From Plasmopara viticola (taxonomy: Eukaryota; Oomycota; Peronosporomycetes; Peronosporales; Peronosporaceae), in assembly GCA_001695595.3 (NCBI GenBank), contig MBPM02000009.1:1178001-1242000 (forward strand): a stretch of DNA of 64,000 nt, written 5' to 3'. This document shows, in pieces, positions 21,468-33,500 of this stretch. Every line of letters starts with the position of its first letter. Positions within the stretch are counted from its first letter, which is position 1. A program made the translations under genes and the position numbers. The notes under the pieces were generated by a model. It saw only the letters and a program-made list of their open reading frames with translations, ran no database searches and had not been told where the DNA came from.

Positions 21468-22973
21468 ATGTCTCTAAGGCTTTTCCTACGTCGAGTTCAG
21501 CGCGGTCATAGTACCATCGATGGACGTTGCTTTAGCACCTCTATCGCTCAATTACCTCGTCGTCGTGTCTGCGTAGTTGGAGCAGGACCTAGTGGCTTCT
21601 ACGCCACCAAGTATCTTCTTAAGGAACACTCTGGCGTGTGTGTTGACATGCTGGAGGCTTTGCCAACGCCGTTTGGCCTCGTACGCTCGGGTGTAGCACC
21701 TGACCATCCGGAAGTAAAGAGTGTGATAAATGATTTTAATAAAGTGGCTCTCGATGAGCGTTTTCGCTTTCTAGGGAACGTACATGTGGGTGAAGACGTG
21801 ACGCTTGGCGAACTGCAGCAACATTACCACGCCGTAGTCTTGGCTTACGGTGCTGCAGGAGATCGCAAACTACATATTCCAGGCGAGAGTCTAGACGGTG
21901 TCATGGCAGCGCGTAGCTTTGTCAACTGGTACAACGGACATCCATCGTTTCGTGACCTAAAGCTGGATCTTACGCAGACTGAGACGGCTGTCGTTGTTGG
22001 TCACGGAAACGTGGCTGTTGATTGTGCACGTATCCTTACGAAAAATGTAGAAGAGCTGGCTACTACCGATATTGCTGCCCATGCGATAGAAGCACTAAGA
22101 AAGAGTAAAATCAAAAAGGTGTTGATCGTTGGACGACGGGGTAGTGCACAGGCAGCGTTCACGATGAAAGAGCTTCGAGAGTTAACCAAGTTGGACGGCG
22201 TTAAGTGTGTTGTAGACCCAGAAGATCTAATGAATAGCAGGACACCTGCGTCTGAGCAGGAGGTCATAGAGCAGCGCGCTCGCAAGCGCATGAACGATGT
22301 ATTAAGCAAGGCAGCCGAGCAGTTCAAAGCCGCGAAAGACGCCAAGCGCATTGTGCAAATTAAGTTTTTGAGCTCACCGATAGAAATTTTATCAGAAGAG
22401 AAGAATTTATTGCAAGTAGGAGCGATTAGAGTAGAGAGGACGAGGTTGGAAGGCATGCCGAACCAACAGCGTGCAGTCGGAAGTGGCAAGTATGAAGACA
22501 TTCAATGTGGTCTCGTGCTGCGAAGTATCGGCTACAAGTCGTGTCCGATTGACGCAGATATTCCTTTTGATACCAGTCGCTGTGTAGTGTCAAATGACCA
22601 AGGACGCGTTGTTGATGGGTTCAACGTTGGAGAGAATCACACAGTGGCTGGATTGTACTGCACTGGATGGGTGAAGCGTGGCCCGACTGGTATTATTGGA
22701 ACCAACATTATGGATGCGCGAGAGACAGTTAGCTGTATTCTTGAAGACTTTGCAGCAGGCAAGTGTCTAAACCATGCTGATGAAAATGTGAAAGGACTAG
22801 AGGCGGTGGAATTGCTTATAAAGATGCGACATCCGGACAAGCAAGTCATTCAATGGGCAGACTTTGAACGGTTGAACGCTGAAGAGAGCCGCCGAGGGAA
22901 GATAGTTGGGAAACCTCGCGAGAAGATTACGTCAGTGGACGAGATGCTAGAGTTCGTAAAGAGTGGCAACTGA
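21468..22973 (+). CDS. FDXR: NADPH:adrenodoxin (ferredoxin) oxidoreductase, mitochondrial
   Basis: Single exon, 501 residues from the ATG at 21468. The frame is open further upstream, but without an ATG. The first 33 residues are Arg/Ser-rich without acidic residues, a mitochondrial presequence. The FAD dinucleotide-binding motif GAGPSG is at 38-43. The family-specific FGLVRSGVAPDHPEVKSV is next, and the NADP site VVGHGNVAVDCARIL lies near 180. The conserved C-terminal block is GWVKRGPTGIIGTNIMDA. The enzyme passes electrons from NADPH to mitochondrial ferredoxin, feeding Fe-S cluster and haem synthesis. The length matches the yeast Arh1 and human enzymes. The DUF4485-like gene starts 87 bp downstream on the same strand. 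Confidence 0.93.
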   Translation: MSLRLFLRRVQRGHSTIDGRCFSTSIAQLPRRRVCVVGAGPSGFYATKYLLKEHSGVCVDMLEALPTPFGLVRSGVAPDHPEVKSVINDFNKVALDERFRFLGNVHVGEDVTLGELQQHYHAVVLAYGAAGDRKLHIPGESLDGVMAARSFVNWYNGHPSFRDLKLDLTQTETAVVVGHGNVAVDCARILTKNVEELATTDIAAHAIEALRKSKIKKVLIVGRRGSAQAAFTMKELRELTKLDGVKCVVDPEDLMNSRTPASEQEVIEQRARKRMNDVLSKAAEQFKAAKDAKRIVQIKFLSSPIEILSEEKNLLQVGAIRVERTRLEGMPNQQRAVGSGKYEDIQCGLVLRSIGYKSCPIDADIPFDTSRCVVSNDQGRVVDGFNVGENHTVAGLYCTGWVKRGPTGIIGTNIMDARETVSCILEDFAAGKCLNHADENVKGLEAVELLIKMRHPDKQVIQWADFERLNAEESRRGKIVGKPREKITSVDEMLEFVKSGN

Positions 22974-23060
22974 AATTGCGATTTTTGCAACCATCGAGTA
23001 TTTTATTTGAAGTATATTTAGACAAAGCGTTTTCTAAACATTTATCACGTAATTGCCACG

Positions 23061-24133
23061 ATGGGAACAGCCGCACCGACTGGCTCAAGGGAGCATCTGC
23101 AAAATGTGCTTGCACACATTCAAAGCCTTTGCGCTAAAGCTTATGAGGAAGGCACTTCGAATAAGCATCAACAAATTCGAGTGACGCATTGGGTGCAAAA
23201 GCTTCGCAATCAACCTGCGTCGAATCCTACGTGGTTAAAAAATGTGTTAGAGCATGCAAATTTACTGCACCTGATGATCCAAGATGGAGTGCGTCCAATA
23301 GCGTGGCAATCTCCTTTAAACACTAGTTTATAATTCATATTGTTGTGATTGTTAGTTAGTCGAGGAGCCCTTTACGAAGATGCCTCCTCAAGGACCGTTG
23401 GCAGGACTTCCAAGGCACCAAGTGAGACTTTTACATTGACTTGACGTTTGAAGTAGCTGCACATAACTTCGTAAAATGATTAAAGGTTGCACGGCTGCAT
23501 GTGTCGTCAGCAAAGCGGACCATTCGAGCACAGCCAGCACAGTCATCTTCGAAAATACACTCAGCCTTAGCGATACAGCGACCAATAAACAATAACATTG
23601 GCGAAAAGGTCCAAAATGCAACCATGGTAAGTAGACAGACGCAGACCCAAAAGCAGGATGATCAGTGGGAGTGGCAGCGCGTCTGGAAAGGAGCATTTGG
23701 CAAGATGCATCAGCAATTACAGGGAAAGACGGAGAAGACTGAAATTCTAGAAACTGAGAACAAGGTGAGCAGATGCTTTTTTAACAATTGAATATATTGT
23801 AAATAATATCTTTGGATAGGAGCTACGTGCTCTTGTAGCAGGCTATCAAAAAGCTAAGGAAGAATCTGAGCGCAACCAGCGGGATGTCGCTTTTAAACAC
23901 CGTGCCGAGATTGAAAATCTGCGTAAAGCTCATTCTGTAGAACTTTCAGATGTGCAATCTCGGCATCGCAAAAAATTGCAAGAAGTGAGGCTGCAAAACG
24001 AGAAATTTATGAAAAGACGACGCCAAAGTGACATTTACGACCCTCAGACCGTCAGCAAGAACCTTACAGTAAGATTTGACCTATTTCATCCTTCAATAAA
24101 GCATCTTTTTGTTAGCTAACCAATTTATTGTGA
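23061..24133 (+). CDS. DUF4485-like coiled-coil protein, about five exons
   Basis: Exons: 23061-23288, 23356-23421, 23516 (or 23657)-23764, 23820-24068 and 24116-24133, all phase 0, giving about 269 residues. Exons 1-2 together encode a segment with WVQKL, LLHLMIQDG, then LVEEPFTKMPPQGPL. This resembles the end of DUF4485, a eukaryotic domain found at the N-terminus of coiled-coil proteins such as CEP112. Exons 3-4 encode a charged coiled coil (KAKEESERNQRDVAFKHR and following). The 5' edge of exon 3 is uncertain: acceptors CAAAG at 23515 and CCCAAAAGCAG at 23656 both keep phase. The longer intron would enclose an antisense cysteine-rich frame. A last 5-codon exon is inferred from the GTAAGA donor at 24069. 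A centrosomal or flagellar role is only a guess from the domain. Confidence 0.6.
23431..23625 (-). CDS. Candidate small secreted cysteine-rich protein, antisense in intron 2 of the DUF4485-like gene
   Basis: A 64-codon frame starts at a real ATG (23623-23625) and reads to TAA. Its first about 22 residues (start MVAFWTFSPMLLFIG) look like a cleavable signal peptide. The rest has six further cysteines after or at the cleavage point, as C-x5-C-x2-C and later single cysteines. The ATG overlaps a palindromic CCATGG shared with the plus strand. Small secreted cysteine-rich proteins are common in oomycetes, but there is no family match. It is only credible if the overlapping plus-strand stretch 23422-23656 is intronic. 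Confidence 0.3.
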   Translation of the reverse strand: MVAFWTFSPMLLFIGRCIAKAECIFEDDCAGCARMVRFADDTCSRATFNHFTKLCAATSNVKSM

Positions 24134-25209
24134 CAATACTGCAATAGCCTCGAGGCGCTCACGCTTATGGCAATGCGGAATTCCTTCATTATATTGACGA
24201 ATTTTATACTTCCACGCTTCAATTGACGGCGCAAAATCAGTGTCAACCTAATTTGTAAATATACGCTGTCATCAACCACTGTATTCGTGCCAGAAAGCCT
24301 CATCGATACTTTTTAGAATTGTGTCTTATAACGATAATCATCATGTTGCGAGCTATGATTTTGCAAATTTGATCGCTTCAACTCGTGGTAGGGCCTTGTC
24401 ATTGACAATAGTGCTGCAAATAAGCAAGTGTGCTATACTGCTGCAATCCTTACATTATACTGGATGACGACAACGATGACGACATAAAATATCCTCGCAC
24501 CACTATCATATTCGTTTCTCGATCATCGAAAGTGGCCTCGCATCACATCAGCAAACTTTTTTCCTTGACCGCATTCGAGCGCAGTCTAGTGCCCAGTTGC
24601 CACTTTTGATGACCACAAGGCTTTGCAGATGGGTTGAAAAACGTTTTTTTTTTTTGATCAGCGGCAATTTCCTTTTTGTTGCTTTTAAAGGCTATTTTGC
24701 TTACAAACCCCATCAACTTCATGATGAGTCCGCATAGCACCTTGCACAGGAAGGCATGCAGGAAGATCGACCGCTTAAATTTCTCGGATCGATTGCAGTA
24801 TGAAGATTGATGAATCAATTACATTTGTAATTATTTTTCTATCCCAATATACTTAATAGATAAGTAGGCGACTTGTGATAAGGCAGAAAAAGTAAATAAG
24901 AATATATTTCCAGGTGTCGAACTTTCATAAAAACATGTCGCACACAATAATTATAAGCAAATTTGCTCGCTTCTTTCGTTAAGCATAATCAGGCATATCA
25001 GAATGTTACCAGTCATCGCGTCATTAACCGAAAGATATTCACATCGGACTATACATGTAATATTGACAGTGAACTAGACATTATTCAAGCAAAGTGTAGC
25101 CAACAACTGTCAAATTTCTCTCATCGCTATATTGATAGATTCTCTAAAAATTAAGTAAATCGCAGAGAAGAAGACGGGCTGGCTTTCCAGATCGATCTGC
25201 ACCGAGTCT
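24134..25209. other. Intergenic region between the DUF4485-like gene and SF3A1
   Basis: No supported gene. Short frames at 24112-24303 and 24543-24818 (-) and 24963-25154 (+) have no domains. The region is AT-rich and contains a poly-T run at about 24645-24655. It separates the 3' ends of two convergent genes, so no promoter is required here. Confidence 0.55.
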
Positions 25210-27499
25210 CTATCGTCTGCCTCCGCGCTGGCGAACGCTCAATTCTAGCACTGTATCATTTAAGAAATTGTAATGCGCGCACGATAAAGAATCCTTGACA
25301 AAGCCCATCGAAAATTTAAGCTGTTGCTTATTCACTGGCATACCCTGCAACTCCGCCTACACATAAAGCACAAAGAAATAGTCAGACAAACGCCGATGCA
25401 ATACGTCCATAATGCTCGACGCTTACCATGATTTTTTCTTTGAGTGTCCGCATACTGTCTTTCACATCTATCTCAACCGTCAGCGTTTGTCCCTCGAGCT
25501 TCCACTGAGAATTCTCCGTATCGTTTGGTACCTTCACAATTAATCGCACCACTCCCTACGCACAAGTAACAACCACGAGTGTGAATTAAAAAAGTGTCAA
25601 AGAAATACCATCAACGATATGTACCGGATGCCGAGAAGCAAACTCTTTTTCTGGTAGTAACAATGAACCACTTGTTCGCTGCCTCTTTGATGATGGCTCA
25701 AAGTCTTCACCTGGAGGTCCTGAGACACCAGGAGGACCAGCACCGAGACCAGGTGGGCCAGTGCTTGCTCCTGGCGGCATAGCGCCTCGTGCTTGCATAT
25801 GCGGAGGAATACCAGTGGGAGGCAAACCACCTAAAGGCATCATGCCAGCTCCACCCATACCAGGAACACCCATTCCAGGCGGCATCATGCCAGGCGGCAT
25901 CATACCCATAACTGGCGGAACAAATCCAGAGGCGCCAACACCCATGGCAGGAGCACCCATCATTGGACCCGGACCCATCATCGGTGGCACCCCCAATGTT
26001 GGCTGCGGCAGTGCCGCACTTGGTTGCATCTGTGTTGCTTCCATGGACCCCATGGCATCCGGAACTGGCTGAGTTTGCATAGCATCTGAAGAAGCCGGGG
26101 TGACTTCTTCATCCGAGTCTTCTTCTGGCTGCTGTTGCTGCTGCTCCTGTTGTTGCTCGGCAGCAGTCGGCCCACTAGTCGCTTGCAACAATCGCGCTTC
26201 TTCTTCAGCTGAAGATGCAAAGATATCTGCGCGCTTTGTTGCGAAACGACGCAAAGAGTCTGCAATCGCCGATCCTGGGGCATATGACGTCTCTTTCTGT
26301 TTGTCAAGATGACGCTGCGTTTCCTCGCGCCATTTCGGATTCATCAACAAAATGCGCATGTGTTCATTGGCTTCTCCGGACGATAGAGTCTTGCCATCCA
26401 CACTCAGCAACGGTTGCTGAGCTGTCGCTGCCGTCACTTGAGGTACGTAGTCTTCCACAATTTTAATGTCCGGCTTCGGATCGTCGTCGTCGTCATCATC
26501 CTCGTCCATATCCATATCGTCATCTGATCCCTTTGCTGTCTCCTCCCCAACAGTAGCTGAAGCGCCCAAATCATCATCGTCGTCAAAATTTATCGTCTCG
26601 ACAACCACAAAGTCGTGCCAGTCGATCTGCGCTAGTGCCCGGCGCTCGGCATCACTCTCCGCCACTTCCTTGTCCTTACGCTCCTGTTCCGTTCGCTGCC
26701 ACTCTAACCGATGAACACATCGATCTAACACCTTCATTCGTTCCATGCCCTCTTCAATCCTGCATCCTCAAATAATTAGCAACATTTAAAAGACACAACA
26801 TGGCAATCCAAATCAAACCCTAACGCACCGCTTCATTTGTGTCTCTTGTTTGGCCATCACTAGCGTGTAAGACTCCACAAGCGCCGTAAAGTAAGCAAAC
26901 AACGGATGAGTTGGCTTTAGAAAATCAAATTGAGGGTTGCGTTGCTCACGCGTTGCGAGGCCTGATAGAAAGGAGCTGCCACTCAATGCCGTATACTGGG
27001 CCGTTAAGTACATAATTTCCTGGTCCAGTGCACTCAGTGTCGGGTGCTTAATGATAAACTTTTCTTCCGGTGGCGGTTCCATCTCTTTTTCTTTAATTTT
27101 CATGGCTACTTGGGCCGTTACGTCTTGTACCGCCTTCTTCTCCACGACCACGTCGCCAGTGGTCTCTGCAGCTTTGACAATCTCCTGCGTCTTTGCCTGC
27201 TCCTCGGAAGGCTGTGCTTGGTCTTGCTGTTCGGGTTCTTCAAATGATACTTCTTTCTTTTTCGCAATTAATTCGCTCACCTTGTGCTCGTAGTATGCGT
27301 GGTACGGGTCAGACTCGCGCAAGAAGGAAAACTTTGCTGACATGCGCTCGCCAACGATGCGGCTCTCAAAAGCGCGTCCATTACTAGCCACAAAATGCGC
27401 TGTCTTGTCCACTACAGCACGGATGTCTGGTGGAGGGTAGATAATGCCCGTGACACGGCCCTGGATCGTCGCGTCATGCTCCTCTAGCCCCGCTACCAT
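25210..27499 (-). CDS. SF3A1: Splicing factor 3A subunit 1 (SF3A1 / Prp21)
   Basis: Four exons: 27499-26829, 26759-25625, 25555-25427 and 25356-25210. Phases are consistent and introns are 69-70 nt; the product has 693 residues. Two SURP domains lie at about 15-60 (start GIIYPPPDIRAVVDKTAHFV) and 190-220 (NPQFDFLKPTHPLFAYF). The PRP21 domain follows (QIDWHDFVVVETINF) with an Asp run, a Gln-rich patch and a Pro/Gly/Met-rich stretch. A C-terminal ubiquitin-like domain starts with EFASRHPGVVRLIVKVPN and includes MGFVKDSLSCAHYNFLNDTV. SF3A1 belongs to the U2 snRNP SF3a complex and binds U1 stem-loop 4 through the ubiquitin-like part in animals. I chose the CCG|GTACAT donor at 25624 because it keeps the spacing of the family at the linker before VPN. 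The ATG at 27499 precedes the SURP domain directly. Confidence 0.93.
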
Positions 27500-27805
27500 T
27501 GTCGCTGTCGTAATGGTAGAAATTAATCTTTTTCGCCTATAGTTACGCACCGTATCAATTTGGATAAGTATGACATCGTGGTCAGTACAATATAATTGCA
27601 AATGGCAATAAAGAAGTAGCGACAATAATATGATTGAAGTAGTGATTAACCTGCCTGAGCATTAAAAATTAAATGTTGAATTGTTGCTAGAAGTCAAACT
27701 TTAGTACTTTGGTATTCTTTGTATATGCTGGCATCTTCCTGCTACGCTCTCTTACTTACCAGAGATTCCAAGCTGCTATTGCAAAGATTCCACTTATCAC
27801 GGCAC

Positions 27806-29651
27806 CTAGGCTGCATAAACGAAGAGGCTATTGCGGATGGACACGGCAATTTCCTTTAACGATGGGTGCCAGCTAGCCTGCAAGATCTTTTTCGAAAAAT
27901 CCAGCGCATCCGGGTCGCCTGGCGTAGGCATCGCGGCAATTTGCTGTGCTAAACCTCGTTGTGGCATGGAGTGGCGGCGACTCACTCGTGCGGTACGCGG
28001 CGTGATAGAAATGCCGGCACGCCCGAAGCGGTCATAAATATGGAATTCGCTATTGTAAGAGCCTGTGATGAAATTATTGCCGTCCCCGCTGACCGCACAC
28101 TCAAATTTATCAAAGATGCAATCGCTTTCGTAGAGATCTCCCAATCGCGGGCGAAGATGTTCGTGAATCTTTGAATAAAAAAGGCATGAGAAAGCAAAAT
28201 GTTAAAAAAATTGGCTGCTCTTTTCATCGCATCCTAAAAGTTCAAACAAAGCAGACTTGCAAAATCTTACATTAATTGTTTGGACTGGACGTGAATTCAT
28301 GTTGATGTCCCAAACTTTAAGTGTGAGAAAGTCGCGTGCAATGATGTAGCGACCGTCTGGAGAAAATTTTATATCTGAAATTGACGCAATGATCTCAGAA
28401 AAGAAACTTCGAGCTTCCGGATCTTCTTGCTCTTCAAATACTACAGCGTTATGTCAAGAAATGAAAAGATAAGCTCTTTGAAAAGTAAGGCGATATTATC
28501 GAATTTGATCAACATAAACATTGAACGTACCTTGCGAGTATGCGTCGCACAAAGCTGATTGACGCATATCGCCAAGCTTGATGGCGCCACGACTGGTGCT
28601 GTACATCATCGTGTTACAATGTGTCGGGTGGAAATCTGCAGCTGTAATCACCTCCGTCAGGTCTTCCATGTTTGCTGGCTTAATGTCCACAATGTCTAAG
28701 CAAATACGTTTAGCAATCGATGCAGCTATTCACAAGAGATCAAGATGACCGGAAACTCACTAAAGCTTTGATTTGACACGCCAAGACTCCACAAATTTAC
28801 ACGAAGGTCGTCTGCCGAAATAAACGTTTCTCCATCGCTGTTTATCGCGATTGAGTTGATATGGTACGTGTGTGCATTGGCATAAATTCGCTTGGCTGTA
28901 GTTGTCGTCACTTGGCCACGAACGAGCATTTGCGGTAGCCGAATGAGCTCAGGTGTTATGTGTGCTCGAGGTACATGAGCAAGCCCCTGTTCATTGTATG
29001 TTGTGATCTCTCGGACGCTACGCTCATGTACCTTCCAGAGTTTAATCGTCTTATCATTGGTCGACAATAAGCACTGAGATCCATTAGCTGGCCGACACCA
29101 TTTTATCTGATTAATTTTCTCTTCAATCTCGAGACTTTTCAAATAGTCGAACTCAGCATTGTGACTTTGGAACTCAGTATACAGCTGATATCGCGGGTCG
29201 CCTGTTGAACCACTGTATAAAATTTGATTCTATTTGTACACACCACATTTCGTTAAAATTCTGAAATTCCAATGAGTATCCCCATTTGACAAACCGATCC
29301 AGGATTTCCGTGACGACAGTAGATTGAAACGCGTCCACCTTTATTTCCAGTGGCTAAAAATTCTCCCGACCGATCGTACTCAATCGCAGAGACTACCTCG
29401 GCTACAGCAAACATCGACAATCAATCGAATCACCAATAGATTTCTAGACTTTGTGCACAAATCTTACCTTCCACAAAACTGCGCGAGCTCTCTCCTGCCG
29501 AAAAAACTTGACCCCACTCGGTATCGGCTTCACGTGTAGGCTCTGCCATATCCACTTCCAACATACCGGCATTACTATGCTTGAGTTTTATTAAATCCCC
29601 CACCCGACCCTCTTCTCGTCCAACGTCACTCGATAAACTTGATTGCGTCAT
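27806..29651 (-). CDS. PPP2R2: Protein phosphatase 2A B55 regulatory subunit (WD40)
   Basis: Six exons: 29651-29468, 29401-29295, 29212-28761, 28695-28531, 28440-28271 and 28168-27806, about 479 residues, normal for B55. Landmarks are [46 protein letters not shown] (a hallmark), [54 protein letters not shown] and the C-terminal [18 protein letters not shown]. The seven-bladed propeller selects substrates for the PP2A catalytic subunit, for example at mitotic exit. All exon joins keep phase except exon 2 to 3: the best donor (TCG|GTTTGT, 29294) gives phase 0, but exon 3 needs two bases from upstream. A one-base indel or an odd splice site at about 29300 would explain it. Confidence 0.92.
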
Positions 29652-30534
29652 GCAAAAGCCCAGGAACTTTATTGACTTGTCTTCTTGGTCTTATGTGGCT
29701 ACTCGCCTGCCAACCAAAAGCTAAAACAGGTAGCAAATATGGCCTATTGCGTCTGCTCACTAGAGGGTCGGGCGTCTCGCCTATTTTCACCGCAGAGGAT
29801 CTCGAGGTGTTGATGAAGAGCTCAAAAGCCGCTCAAGAGGGGGTTTCGTTTCTCACACCGACAGAAAAGCGCCCGCTTGACTAATGGCTGATAGCAATGT
29901 ACGAATTTGCGTCTATGAATAGCAGCCCAGAGTGCTAACAAGTTATCGAGTTCGTGCTTGATCTGTAGCGAGTCGCTTAGCGAGCGATCTTCAATGCCCA
30001 TATCGTTCCATGATTTTTGTTTCGACCTATCAGCAAGACGGCAAGCTATAGACTATCTTTTTACACCAATCAAAAAGAAGATAATTCGGAGCGCAGAAAC
30101 GCGCAGCGAGATAGATGCTAAGCTTCGAAACGAGTAGAAACGAGACGAGACTCTTGTCAGCTGGAAGTGGTAATAAGTGGATTTGACAGCTTTAGGCTTT
30201 CTGATCGAATGGAAGACCCAAGATGCCTATGGTAGAGCACTACGCTTGCTGAGTGCGCTTCTTGTAATCGAAATTTATTATAATCTAGAATACAAACCAA
30301 CCCTTATGGGGAATTTATATTCTTATGGACCGCCACGTAACAACAACGAATAATGCGATCTTCTCAATAAATAAATAGCAGGCACCTTTCATACTGTGTG
30401 TCTCGCTGTTATTGTGCCTACCGTACCTTGTAACGACAGCCGATGACACACCCACGAAGGTTGCTTGCTATTAATCGATCAATACCCTGGGGTGAGGTTG
30501 GCTTCTAAAGGCAGCTTGCGAACGGGATCCGCAC

Positions 30535-30554
30535 TATATATATATGTATATGTA
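30535..30554. repeat. Short TA/TG microsatellite
   Basis: Alternating TA run interrupted by TG, about 20 bp. No function is implied. Confidence 0.7.
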
Positions 30555-33500
30555 GGGGAATTTCTAGCATAAGTACTATTGCAAATTCTAAATATATGCA
30601 GCAACAAGCAACTGAAGAGTGAAGTATTGCACTAACAGCAGCATTTTTATAGCCACTTTAGATGGCAGGGTACCTTGATTGTGGTCAAAGATATCCTGCT
30701 GTAGACAGCAAGCAGTGCTAAAAACTAGACACTTGTTATAGCCGCTTGTTTCTTGACAAAAAATAATATTCGGTACAAATCATATTAAGACTGGCAATTT
30801 TGCCAACGTCAATATGACTTCAAAAAGTTGATAAGATTTAATAAAATCCACACAAAAAGGCGCACATTTACGCAAGTGCCGAACGACTAAGATTTCTTGG
30901 AGGATGACATCATTAAGGTAGTCGTTTTGCAACGATTAATTTCTTAGCGCAGTGCAAGACACTGTTCTTTTCTCGCAGACAGACAATGAGGTGATTTGCA
31001 TTCGCTTTTTCAATTTAAACGCTACCTCTTTTAAGAATGCGCAATTAAAGCAACCAAATTATTGTCATCACTTTCGCTTTTCTAGGGGATAAGGATGGTT
31101 AAGAAGGTTTTAATTATGTCGCTGGAAGCTTGTTTACGTGTTTTGCCGCACATTGCACTACCCTCAAGCAACTCTTCAGAGCAGCTCGCTGTTGCGCCAG
31201 ACAATTTCGAAATTGACGGATCAAATGCTTCACTAAGCCGATCGCAGGAGCTCTGAAAAATCATAATAGCTTGCCTCAATGTAGCATAAGACTTTGATTA
31301 CATCCAATTGGAGGAGATTACTTAATAGTTATGTACAAGTTAAGCTTTACAAAAAGCCAGCCTAGTCCTTTTACTATGATCTAGGCAGAACCGGGAAGGT
31401 TGCTTCGGTTTCTGTGGGTGCCACTGTACCTGAATATGCATATGCGCCTTAGATTACGCCTATAACAAAAATTGTTCCTGCCACATAGACCTCGATTGTG
31501 ACGGAGCGGCAAGCAAGTATTTTGCTTGGAGTTGCTGAAATAATGTTGACTCTTGTAGAGCTATTGCAGTGGCGAATGCACGCCAACCATTTTGCCTTGC
31601 TCGGGGACTCTCAGGCATCTATGTCTCTGGTTGATAAATGTAATCAGCACTCGGCTTGTTCTTTGCCAATGAGGAACCTCAGGCTAATAACAAGTTGTCA
31701 AAATACCTCATCACCCGTGTATGGATGTTAATTTTCGTGTCAGACTCACTAGTGCCAAAACGCTTAGTAAAAATCATGATTTTTAGAGCAAATCCTGACC
31801 TAGGACTACTTCGCAAAAGACGTTACCGAACTTGGGGATTAAGATAAAGAGGGTAAAGTAAACCGACAATTCTTTGTACAGTTTCGGGTGTGTCCAGTAC
31901 CAAGGTCACTAACATAGTAGGCGAGAGGCTATGTGACTTGCCCACCGCCGCAAGTCGCCGCTTCGTGAGCGGTCTAATCAATCTGTGGACAGCGGCTCGA
32001 TTGAGAAGGTGAATAATTTACGACTTAAGCGATGCAGGCCATGGCGCCGAGCAGTACACTCACCAGATTTGCGCCGCTCGAGGATTCTTCAAAGGCCCGT
32101 CAAGTGATGCTCGTAAAAGCCATAAATCTCGCGTGGCATTCAGAAGTGTAACTTGGCTTGATAGGAATTGTTAATTTAGCGTGGCTCATCGGCAGCTATG
32201 TACAATTTACTTGTACCGCTTCAAAACATCGTAGGAGATTCACTTAGCTTCGTAAGTAGCCTAACAACAAGGGTGGTCCGCTCGTTAAGAGTAAATCTAA
32301 GCACTGTCACTACCATGGTTACATTGAAAAACCTATTCTGGAAGTGCAAATCAGAAGCTACAACCCTCTAGACATTTAAGAAATGTCTGTTACGGCCAAA
32401 TGTGCAGCTAGCTCACATTGTGAGTCTAAAACAGTTCACCTTTAAGATGTGTCGGCTTCACTTCAACGCTTTTAGCATATCACAACGCGCGGCCAAATGA
32501 TCGCTGCTTGCATACGAAGACCCGCTGCCTATGGCTTTAAATTGCAATCTACCAGTTTTGTGCCATTAGTACGATCACCTTCAAAACAAAGTACCCTTTC
32601 GTTGTGGCATCTGTAAACAAATAAGATTCGTTTTTTCCCACGTCAGTTTGGCGTTGCAAGAACAATACTGGTATTGCGTTATTTTAAAACAAAACGTAAT
32701 CTTCTGATAGATTTTGCTGCAAAACTCACTCTTGATAAGGCCTACTAAAACGACTCTGACAATTTCAATAGACCTGAGCAGCTAAACGACTATTGACGTC
32801 TACTGTAATCGTGAAGGTAACCGCGGCGCTTGTTAGCTTTTTGTTTTTGCGCTTCTATTTGATATTATATTCGATGAAGAAAGTAAATAAGCCTTTTAAA
32901 TTGTTTGACGATAACTTATAGATTTGGTTTCAAACACATATAGCTTGTGTATCATTCGCTGCGACAAAAGGAATACGTCGATAGGAAACGCAAGGTTTGC
33001 GTGGCTTTTAGCATCCATAATGAGTTAAGATAAGTCCTACAATCATAAACTTCAATTACTTTTTTCTGGATGAACAAACATAGTGTTTAGGCAAGCACGA
33101 ATAAGAAATTGTGCTTAATATGTATTTAAAAAATTTGCACGTGACAGGGTAGATCTAACAACAGCGAGCGGATAAAAGACCTTAGCTTTTCTTTAGGCTC
33201 AAAAGTTTTGGAAATGCGTAGATAGATGTTCGCCATTAGGCATCTTGTAAAGAGGTCGACACGCCCAACTGTTTTGCGGGTATTTGAAACTAGAGTTCTG
33301 AGCGTCTAGCTTGATTATTGGGATAGACGAGAATTTTCAAGGTAAAATGTCTCCTTCCCGCTAGAAATATAAACTTTGCGGACGCACTTTTGTATGTCCG
33401 AAGTGTTAGACCGTGAGCCGGTCTGTTTTCTAACTTTCACTCAATTTCGAACGTGGCTCTCCAACTAAGCTTTGGTGTTTACGGCGCTGCAAAGTTTTAT

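Noticed and set aside
22001..22501. 166-codon minus-strand frame
   Set aside because: It is antisense to FDXR with no motif; a codon-bias shadow.
31498..31731. Possible Copia RNase H fragment
   Set aside because: On inspection the residues do not follow the conserved RNase H pattern; the resemblance was too weak.
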